From Chloroflexota bacterium (lineage in GTDB: Bacteria > Chloroflexota > Dehalococcoidia > SAR202 > UBA11138): a stretch of 11,642 bases of DNA. Location: NCBI GenBank assembly GCA_022566975.1, contig JADFHV010000031.1:1-11642 (forward strand). Reading direction: 5' to 3'. Position 1 is the stretch's first letter. Every line of letters begins with the position of its first letter. Below the pieces are notes generated by a model, which worked only from the letters and a program-made list of their open reading frames with translations, had not been told where the DNA came from and made no database searches. Positions 6,511-11,642 of this stretch are shown in pieces. The position numbers and the translations under genes were made by a program.

Positions 6511-8496
6511 TCACACCCGGGAGGTCTCCACGAAGGCGGGGACACGCAGGGTCGCCGGGGCCGGCTGCCGCTGCGGCGACAGGGCGAAGAGCACTCCCAG
6601 GACCAGCATAGGGCCGGAGGCCCACATCCACCACACCATGGGGTTTACGAGGACCCGGAAGACGGCCTGCCCGTCGTCGCCGAACTCAGAGGGCACGATG
6701 TAGAAGTCCTCGATGGGGGTGCTCCTGATAGCGCCACGAGTTGCCGCGATATTGAACGAGGGATATACGGTCCTGAAGGGCCTCATGATCCCCAGGTAGT
6801 TGTCGCCGGAGTAGACCTCGAACTCCGCGACCTGTTCCTCCCGGTCTGCAAATTCCGACGAGGTTACGCCCAAGTAGCGGAAGGTATAGCCGCCGAAGGT
6901 CTCCTCGTCCCCCGGCCGCATGGCCAGGTCGCGCTGGGCGCTGAAGAAGGATGAGCCGATGGCGCCGACCGCCAGCATCATGATGCCGAGATGGACCATA
7001 TAGCCCCCATAACGAGGCCGGTTGGCCGCCAACAGGCGGGCCAAGGCCACCGGGTAGGCCTCGCCCTTGCGGTGGCGCGACCGGGTCCCGCGGGCCCACT
7101 CGTGGAGGATGCCGGCCACGACGAGGCCGCAGATGGCGAAGGCCATCACGGCCACCGGCTGTCGCAGGCCAAGGGTGACCAGAACGACCGCCGTGATGAC
7201 TCCCGCGCTCACGGGCAACCGCAAGACCCGGACGAGGACCCTCGGGCTGGCCCTTCTCCAGGGCAGCAGGGGCCCTACCCCCATCAGCAGTACCAGCACC
7301 AGGAGAATGGGGCCGTTCACGCGGTCGAAGAAGGGCCGCCCGACCGTGACGGTGGTGCCCTGGGCCGCCTCCGAGAAGATCGGGAACACGGTCCCCCACA
7401 GGGTAACGAACGCTACCGCAAGGAACAGGACGTTCTGGACCAGAAAAATGCCCTCTCGGGATAGCACGGCGTCCAGCCTCGCCCGGCTCTTGAGCGTGTC
7501 CATGCGCCACACGAACGCGGCCATCGACCCTACGAGCGTCGTCGCCATGAAGAACAGGAAGAGCCACCCCATCGTCGACTGAGCGAAGGAGTGCACCGAC
7601 GGGACGGGTCCGCCGCGATTGATGAACATACCCATCTGCGCCAGCGTGAAGGCGACGATGATCAGGACCATGTTCCACATCCGGAACATGCCGCGCCGCT
7701 TCTGGACCATGATGGAGTGCACGAAGGCGGTCATGGCCAGCCACGGCATGAGCGCCGAGTTCTCGACCGGGTCCCAGGCCCAGTAGCCTCCCCACCCGAG
7801 GATGGTGTATGCCCACCAGGCACCCAGCAGCAGGCCCGCCGTCATGATCAACCACGAGATCATGCCCCAGAGCCGTCCCATGTCCACCCACTCGTCCCGG
7901 CCGCCACGTCCGGCCAGGAGTGCGCCCATGGCGATGCTGAACGGAATGGCCACCGACGCCAGTCCCGTCATCTGCACGGGCGGGTGTATGAACATGCCGA
8001 AGTGGACCAGTAGCGGGTTTATGCCCTGCCCGTCGGCAGGGGTGATGGGAAGCCTTTCCAGGGGGTTGGCCAGAAACAGCATGACTCCGATGAAAAAGGT
8101 CAGGACCAGTGCCATTAGCCCGGTCGCGTACGGAGCCGTGTAGGGTAGTCTCCGGCGTATGGTGAGCACGGCCAGCGCCATCATGACCGACAGAACAAGG
8201 GCCAGGAACAGAAGTGACCCGGAGTTGCCGGCGTACAACGCGACCCAGGTGTAGGCCTTGGGCATGGCGAGGTTGCTGTTCTCGGCCACGTAGCGAACGG
8301 AGAAGTCGTTTCTTATGAAGGCGTTCACCACCGCCAGCGTGGCGAATGCCAGTAGCGCCGGGACCGTGTAGAGCCCGTACCGGCCGCTTACGGTTAGCTC
8401 GGGTATCCGTTTCCAGGCCCCGAGAAACGAAGCCACCGGCACGTAGCCGGCGACCAGGAACGCGATGACGAGCGCCATGTTGCCCGCGTCGACCAT
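6511..8496 (-). CDS. ccmF: Cytochrome c-type biogenesis protein CcmF (haem lyase subunit)
   Basis: CcmF is a polytopic membrane protein of the haem-handling family. It takes haem from holo-CcmE and, with CcmH, attaches it to apocytochrome c on the outer face of the membrane. It has 661 residues, full family length. The tryptophan-rich WWD motif is present: WAYTILGWGGYWAWDP, then VENSALMPWL (about 228-252). All four expected histidines can be placed: H171 (in FGMFIHPP), H260 (AFVHSIM), H302 (VHSFA) and H502 (GGYMVHLG). They correspond to E. coli H173, H261, H303 and H491, the periplasmic and transmembrane haem ligands. A beta-rich outside loop (about 520-615) precedes the final TM helix. The ATG overlaps the ccmH stop by one base (TGATG), so translation is coupled. 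ccmA-E are not seen in the window. Confidence 0.95.
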   Translation of the reverse strand: MVDAGNMALVIAFLVAGYVPVASFLGAWKRIPELTVSGRYGLYTVPALLAFATLAVVNAFIRNDFSVRYVAENSNLAMPKAYTWVALYAGNSGSLLFLALVLSVMMALAVLTIRRRLPYTAPYATGLMALVLTFFIGVMLFLANPLERLPITPADGQGINPLLVHFGMFIHPPVQMTGLASVAIPFSIAMGALLAGRGGRDEWVDMGRLWGMISWLIMTAGLLLGAWWAYTILGWGGYWAWDPVENSALMPWLAMTAFVHSIMVQKRRGMFRMWNMVLIIVAFTLAQMGMFINRGGPVPSVHSFAQSTMGWLFLFFMATTLVGSMAAFVWRMDTLKSRARLDAVLSREGIFLVQNVLFLAVAFVTLWGTVFPIFSEAAQGTTVTVGRPFFDRVNGPILLVLVLLMGVGPLLPWRRASPRVLVRVLRLPVSAGVITAVVLVTLGLRQPVAVMAFAICGLVVAGILHEWARGTRSRHRKGEAYPVALARLLAANRPRYGGYMVHLGIMMLAVGAIGSSFFSAQRDLAMRPGDEETFGGYTFRYLGVTSSEFADREEQVAEFEVYSGDNYLGIMRPFRTVYPSFNIAATRGAIRSTPIEDFYIVPSEFGDDGQAVFRVLVNPMVWWMWASGPMLVLGVLFALSPQRQPAPATLRVPAFVETSRV

Positions 8497-9098
8497 CAGC
8501 CGTCCCCTCTCTTCTCTCGTTCTTCAGGAGTGCCATCGGCGAGTGAACCCGTCGTCGGCTCCAGGTCCAGCGTCGCCTCGATGCGGCGGAAGTACTCGTC
8601 ACGCTCTTCTTCCGATAGCTGGACTCCGTCCGGCGGGCGCCGATCTCCAGCTCTCACGGGCCGGCGCAGGAGGCGGAAGGCCAGCAGGAGAGCCACCCCC
8701 GCGCCCACCACCCCTAACGGCGGCACTATCCAGACTATGAGGTTGAACCCTCTTCTGGGCGGCTCCAGCAGCACGCTGTCACCGTAGCGTTCTACGAAGA
8801 AGGACTTGATCTCGGACTCACTCCGGCCCTGCTCCAGCTTCTCGGCCACGATGCCGCGCATCTGCACCGCCAGAGCGTTCTGGGACTGGTCGATGGACTC
8901 GCCGGGACACACAGGACACATGATGACGCGGTTCAACTCCTGCGCCCGGCGCTCGTCAGCGGGTATATCATCCTTGGCAGAGCACGCTGAAGCGAGCAGG
9001 ACGAGAAGGGCAACCAGCAGAACGGGACCAGGGACCGTTAGAGATCGTGTGCGCAGACCGCTGGCTCGAGGGGTGCTTTTCTCGAAAAACTTTCTCAC
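8496..9098 (-). CDS. ccmH: Cytochrome c-type biogenesis protein CcmH, lipoprotein form
   Basis: CcmH is a thiol-disulfide protein that reduces or holds the CxxCH cysteines of apocytochrome c for ligation by CcmF. It has 200 residues: a basic N-terminus, a hydrophobic segment ending in lipobox ASAC (acylated Cys39), then the active-site motif in RVIMCPVCPGESIDQSQNAL with C61/C64. This matches the 'LRC..C' motif of CcmH, with CPVC as the local variant. The typical three-helix core follows, with FFVERYGDSVLLEPP, then the TM helix NLIVWIVPPLGVVGAGVALLLAF (about 119-141) and a charged cytoplasmic tail. Having both a lipobox and a downstream TM helix suggests double anchoring. The start is GTG 9098, with only a G-rich weak Shine-Dalgarno sequence upstream. 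It is the first gene of the operon. Confidence 0.9.
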   Translation of the reverse strand: MRKFFEKSTPRASGLRTRSLTVPGPVLLVALLVLLASACSAKDDIPADERRAQELNRVIMCPVCPGESIDQSQNALAVQMRGIVAEKLEQGRSESEIKSFFVERYGDSVLLEPPRRGFNLIVWIVPPLGVVGAGVALLLAFRLLRRPVRAGDRRPPDGVQLSEEERDEYFRRIEATLDLEPTTGSLADGTPEEREKRGDG

Positions 9099-9140
9099 CG
9101 ATCTGCGACCACCGCCCCCCGGAAAAACGTAGCACCGTGT

Positions 9141-9169
9141 ATTATACTCGTTCCTGTGTCGGCTGCCAG
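9141..9169 (-). promoter_or_regulatory. Candidate promoter of the ccm operon
   Basis: On the minus strand, CTGGCA (9169-9164; four of six -35 matches), a 17-nt spacer and a perfect TATAAT (9146-9141) predict a start near 9134. This leaves a leader of about 36 nt before the ccmH GTG at 9098. It shares a 153-bp divergent spacer with the promoter of the BioD-like gene. Confidence 0.55.
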
Positions 9170-9175
9170 GGGCGA

Positions 9176-9187
9176 AGCTCGCGAGCT
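9176..9187. promoter_or_regulatory. 12-bp palindrome AGCTCGCGAGCT, possible operator
   Basis: A perfect 12-bp palindrome lies between the two divergent promoters. It overlaps the -35 region of the plus-strand promoter (-10 at 9196-9201) and sits just upstream of the minus-strand -35 (9164-9169). This is where a dimeric regulator could affect both directions. No regulator is identified, and a GC-rich 12-mer of this kind could arise by chance. Confidence 0.3.
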
Positions 9188-9192
9188 GCGTC

Positions 9193-9201
9193 TGCTATAA
9201 T
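9193..9201 (+). promoter_or_regulatory. Extended -10 promoter for the BioD-like/DRTGG gene
   Basis: TGC directly followed by a perfect TATAAT (9196-9201) is a consensus extended -10 element. The -35 position at 17-nt spacing is poor, as extended -10 promoters tolerate. The start would be near 9208, about 44 nt before the ATG at 9252. Confidence 0.55.
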
Positions 9202-9251
9202 TCCGCCTGGTTTCCGCTGGAGCTTGCCGTTGATCACAAGGGCCGATTGAG

Positions 9252-10259
9252 ATGGCCGTCCTCTACGTGGCATCCGAAGACGAAGGCGCGGGCAAGACGA
9301 CTCTGTGCGTCACCCTGGCACGTCTTATAGCTGATCAGGGACGCCGGGCAGTCGTCTTCAAGCCGTTGGCTGGTGAGGGTCGGGAGCAGGACTCAGACCC
9401 CGACGTCGCCATCTACGGGAAGCTGCTGGGGCAGACGACGGAAGGCTGGCCGGTGGCGGCGTCTAATCGGCGCCTGGACGCCGGTCTCCTGGGACGGATA
9501 GAGACCGTCTTTGCGGACGTGTCAGCCGGGGCCGACGCTGTCATCATCGAGGGCTCCTCCGCGCTGTCGCGTGAGAGGACTAGGCGGCTGGTGGAGGCCC
9601 TGGACGCCCGCGTCCTCGTGGTCGTCCGTTACAGGCACGACCTCTCGGCCGATGGACTCACCGGATGGAAGCAGGAGATGGGAGAGCTGCTCGCCGGAGT
9701 CCTGATCAACGGCTGCACCCTCCACATGGGCCACGAGGCCAGGACCGGTCTCCTGCCGGCCATGGAGTCCAAGGGTCTGATCTCTTTCGGACTGGTCCCT
9801 GAGGACCGGAGGCTGCTGGGCGTCAGCGTGCGGCAACTGGCCGATCACCTGGGCGGCCGGTTCATCGTGTGCGAGGAGAAGGCGGACGCTCTGGTCGAGC
9901 ACCTGATGGTGGGCGGCATGGGCATGGACCCTGGCGAGTACTACTTCCGTGAGAGGGAGAACAAGGCGGTTATCGGGCGGGGAGACCGGCCCGACATCCA
10001 CATGTCCGCACTCGCCACGCCCACCGCATGCATGGTGTTAACGAAGGGAATCGAGCCCATCGAGTACGTAAAGTACGAGGCGGAGCAGGAAGAGGTGTCG
10101 GTAATGGTGGTCGAGACCGATACCCTGGAGACGATGGACGCCGTCGGCTCGCTGGTCGACCGCGCCCGCTTCGACCACCCGCTCAAGCTAGAGCGCTATG
10201 GGGAGCTGCTGGAGGAGCACGCCGATCTGCCGGGGCTGTTGGGCCTGCTGGGCATCTAG
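9252..10259 (+). CDS. Phosphotransacetylase N-terminal-like protein (BioD-like AAA_26 plus DRTGG)
   Basis: The 335-residue protein has an N-terminal BioD-like P-loop domain (about 1-205), with the deviant Walker A SEDEGAGKTT (8-17) and the strand-plus-loop ADAVIIEGSSAL (94-105) equivalent to the BioD 'VEGAGG' site. LLAGVLINGC and FGLVPEDRRLLGVSVRQLADHLGG follow, a signature of the AAA_26 family. A DRTGG domain (about 210-320) has MVGGMGMDPGEYYF and the name-giving loop as IGRGDRPDIH (241-250). This is the architecture of the front part of long Pta enzymes, but the catalytic PTA_PTB domain is absent, so it cannot be acetyl-phosphate-forming by itself. Stand-alone versions occur in several phyla; a nucleotide-dependent regulatory role is inferred. 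The start is ATG 9252, with AAGGG at 9238-9242. Its TAG stop lies inside a palindromic repeat. Confidence 0.88.
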   Translation: MAVLYVASEDEGAGKTTLCVTLARLIADQGRRAVVFKPLAGEGREQDSDPDVAIYGKLLGQTTEGWPVAASNRRLDAGLLGRIETVFADVSAGADAVIIEGSSALSRERTRRLVEALDARVLVVVRYRHDLSADGLTGWKQEMGELLAGVLINGCTLHMGHEARTGLLPAMESKGLISFGLVPEDRRLLGVSVRQLADHLGGRFIVCEEKADALVEHLMVGGMGMDPGEYYFRERENKAVIGRGDRPDIHMSALATPTACMVLTKGIEPIEYVKYEAEQEEVSVMVVETDTLETMDAVGSLVDRARFDHPLKLERYGELLEEHADLPGLLGLLGI

Positions 10260-10282
10260 GGCGGGTTTCAAAACCCGCCCCT
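10257..10282. repeat. Palindromic repeat / hairpin overlapping the stop codon
   Basis: The arms GGGCGGGTTT (10259-10268) and AAACCCGCCC (10271-10280) form a perfect 10-bp stem with a 2-nt spacer (about 4-nt functional loop). They are bounded by TAG on the left and CTAC on the right. The element resembles the 2600-2625 palindrome in its TAGGG...GCCCCTA ends, with one G missing on the left. The TAG stop of the BioD-like gene is the repeat's left end. It probably also terminates transcription. Confidence 0.65.
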
Positions 10283-10503
10283 ACGGAGACATTGGACGAG
10301 CCTCTAGGGTGGGGCTAGTGGTGTGTCCCCTCCCTCTACATCCCGCAAGGGGAGGGAGGACAAGAATGCCCCTCCTACCGAGGCCAGCGCCGATGGAGGA
10401 AGAGCGACCCGTCTCCCTTGACGGGGGAAGAGAGTCTGGCCTGCCGCTTCGGTGAACTCAGTGCTGGCTCTGAGCCTGCCGAAGGAGTGAGGATGTCCGC
10501 CGT
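10283..10503. other. Repeat-rich convergent spacer, no gene
   Basis: This lies between the BioD-like gene (+) and the CoxM-type gene (-). CCTCCCTC (10329-10336) and GAGGGAGG (10352-10359) form an 8-bp stem with a 15-nt loop. An imperfect hairpin around TCTCCCTTGACGGGGGAAGA (about 10412-10431) looks like a remnant of another intergenic repeat. The separate 10447-10484 inverted repeat follows. No credible CDS is present. Confidence 0.5.
10447..10484. repeat. Imperfect inverted repeat of the TTCGG...CTCAG family
   Basis: The left arm CTTCGGTGAACTCAG (10447-10461) and right arm CTGAGCCTGCCGAAG (10470-10484) pair at 11 of 15 positions plus two G-T wobbles, around an 8-nt loop. The reverse complement of the right arm, CTTCGGCAGGCTCAG, matches the pattern of the copy at 2727-2750. 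This suggests a dispersed repeat with head-to-head half-units. Confidence 0.5.
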
Positions 10504-11373
10504 CTAGCCGGCTCTCGACACCGCCACCTTTAGCGCGCGCTCCGTGTACACCGTGGTCAGGTGTGCGCGGTACTCACCCGAGGCGTGTATGTCCTCGTTG
10601 AAGTCGATGCCCGCCCCGGCCCGCTCCGCCGCACTTCGGATGGCGTCGTCGTCGGGCTTACTGCCCCTGAGAGCAGCCTCCGCCTCTGTCGCCCTCACGG
10701 CCTTGGGCCCGGCGCCCGTGATGCCGATTCGCACCTCCCCGCAAGAGCCGTCCGAGTCCAGGGTCACGGACGCCGCGACGCCTACCACCGCGAAGTGTGA
10801 TGCCTTATTGGCGAACTTGGCGTAGGCGCTGCCGGTCCTCTGGGCCGGCGCGGGAAGGGTTATCTCGCTGAGAATCTCGTCGGGCCTGAGCGCCGTCGTC
10901 AGCAGGTCGACGAAGAAGTCGTCCGCGCCGATGGTCCGGTGCCCCCCGGCTGAGCTTGTCGTAAGCTGGGCGCTCAGCGCCAACACCACGGCCGGCAGGT
11001 CGCCGGCCGGGTCCGCATGGGCCAGGCTCCCTCCGATGGTCCCCCGGTTGCGAATTTGGGAATGACCGATGTAGGGCACGGCGGCGGCAAGCAGCGGGTT
11101 TCGCTCCCGTACCAGGCCGGACTGCTCCACCGTGCGCTGGCGGGTGAGGCCTCCGATGGCCAGGCCACCCTCGGCGGTTGGCGAGATATAGGCAAGCTCA
11201 GACAGCCGGTTGATGTCCAGAATGACCGCCGGACGTACCAGCCGCATGTTCATGAGGGGCATGAGGCTCTGGCCGCCGGCCAGGACCTTGGCCTCGTCTC
11301 CGTATTGCTGGAGCAGGCCTAACGCCTCCTGGAGATTCTCCGGGTCCCGGTAATCGAATTTCGCTGGCTTCAT
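10504..11373 (-). CDS. FAD-binding subunit of a molybdenum hydroxylase (CoxM/CutM type)
   Basis: This is the medium subunit of a xanthine-dehydrogenase-family enzyme (CO dehydrogenase or other aldehyde/N-heterocycle hydroxylase). It passes electrons from the [2Fe-2S] subunit to FAD and then to an acceptor, in the cytosol. It has 289 residues, full family length. The two FAD pyrophosphate motifs are present: AGGQSL at 32-37 (AGGHSL in CoxM) and TIGGSLAHADPA at 112-123. The CO dehydrogenase C-terminal flavoprotein domain follows, with FVDLLTTALRPDEILSEITLP and the late ASGEYRAHLTTVYTERAL motif (about 265-282). The ATG at 11373 lacks a strong Shine-Dalgarno sequence. The large (molybdopterin) and small (iron-sulfur) subunit genes are not adjacent on either side within the window. 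The substrate cannot be fixed from this subunit alone, so I give no gene symbol. Confidence 0.93.
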   Translation of the reverse strand: MKPAKFDYRDPENLQEALGLLQQYGDEAKVLAGGQSLMPLMNMRLVRPAVILDINRLSELAYISPTAEGGLAIGGLTRQRTVEQSGLVRERNPLLAAAVPYIGHSQIRNRGTIGGSLAHADPAGDLPAVVLALSAQLTTSSAGGHRTIGADDFFVDLLTTALRPDEILSEITLPAPAQRTGSAYAKFANKASHFAVVGVAASVTLDSDGSCGEVRIGITGAGPKAVRATEAEAALRGSKPDDDAIRSAAERAGAGIDFNEDIHASGEYRAHLTTVYTERALKVAVSRAG

Positions 11374-11642
11374 TCACTTCGTCCTGGGAGCTAGCAAGTG
11401 TCGACGATAGAACCCTCGGGACAACCACTTCGCAGCGTCTTCGACCCCCAAACTAACCAGAGACCCCACGCACGGCCCCGAAATCTTTCCGGTGATTATA
11501 GCATGGCGTTGGTTTAGCAGGATTGAACGCTACGTCCCCAATATAGTATGCTCGCCAGCACCATGGTCAGCAAATCGGGAAGGGCAATGGTTCTTGACTG
11601 TACATGGGCATGTGGCCCGGGAATGGGGAGAGTGTGTCGTCT
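11374..11642. other. Upstream region of the CoxM-type gene; no supported CDS
   Basis: This region holds the minus-strand promoter at 11495-11503. On the plus strand, TTGAAC (11523-11528) and TATGCT (11547-11552), 18 nt apart, could be a promoter reading out of the window. A short frame from ATG 11563 (or ATG 11587, after GGGAAGGG) stays open to the edge for 26 codons. It matches no family I recognise and its start signals are poor, so I do not call it a gene. Confidence 0.35.
11495..11503 (-). promoter_or_regulatory. Extended -10 promoter for the CoxM-type gene
   Basis: On the minus strand, TGC (11503-11501) directly precedes a perfect TATAAT (11500-11495), the same TGC-TATAAT string as at 9193-9201. 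No good -35 is visible. The start would be near 11488, giving a leader of about 115 nt before the ATG. Confidence 0.5.

Noticed and set aside
6686..8602. 638-residue open frame overlapping ccmF on the same strand
   Set aside because: It is the out-of-frame shadow of ccmF/ccmH: His/Arg/Gly/Pro-rich, with no membrane segments or motifs, while the ccmF frame shows all expected motifs.
10198..10455. Short plus-strand frames across the 10.3-kb spacer
   Set aside because: They start inside the BioD-like gene and read through palindromic repeats; there is no protein signature.
11563..11642. Partial CDS running off the right edge
   Set aside because: It has only 26 codons, no clear ribosome-binding site at the first ATG, and no recognisable sequence.

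Overview
The window is about 62% G+C by eye, densely coding, and carries nine supportable protein genes with no rRNA, tRNA, CRISPR array or transposase. The gene set suggests an uncultured Chloroflexota bacterium of the Dehalococcoidia/SAR202 type: a lipoprotein-type CcmH with a CPVC motif, System I cytochrome c maturation, a stand-alone BioD-like/DRTGG protein, a molybdenum-hydroxylase FAD subunit, tandem NIPSNAP domains and an NHL propeller protein. The intergenic palindromes ending in GCCCCTA(C) and the TTCG..AGCTCAG repeats fit the same reading. This assignment is an inference from protein style, not a demonstrated placement.

Layout, left to right: a six-bladed NHL-repeat protein (+, 60-1112); a small CPT/AAA-type P-loop kinase (-, 1271-1783); a RimJ/RimL-type GNAT acetyltransferase (+, 1976-2566); a 332-bp gene-free stretch full of hairpins and degenerate dispersed repeats; a lipoprotein made of the thioredoxin plus C-terminal module of DipZ (-, 2899-4200); a two-domain NIPSNAP protein (+, 4352-4975); a four-gene cytochrome c maturation operon read right to left (ccmH 9098-8496, ccmF 8496-6511, a CcmI-like gene 6503-6105, and an unrecognised signal-peptide/TM protein 6112-5069); a BioD-like/DRTGG protein (+, 9252-10259); a second repeat-rich spacer; and a CoxM/CutM-type FAD-binding subunit (-, 10504-11373). 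The last 269 bp hold a promoter for that gene and no convincing CDS.

The eight transcription units strictly alternate strand, giving four convergent and three divergent spacers. Three divergent spacers hold good promoter candidates, several of extended -10 type (TGC followed by a TATAAT-like hexamer). The convergent spacers hold hairpins, and two of the four have collected dispersed repeats.

The functional core is haem delivery and thiol chemistry outside the membrane. CcmH and CcmF form the haem-lyase end of System I, with all four expected haem-ligand histidines of CcmF present. The CcmI-like protein and the unknown beta-rich protein are translationally coupled to them. The nearby DipZ-like lipoprotein is a candidate thiol-disulfide partner. 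ccmA, B, C, E and G are not in the window. The most novel item is the cysteine-free 347-residue protein that ends the ccm operon.
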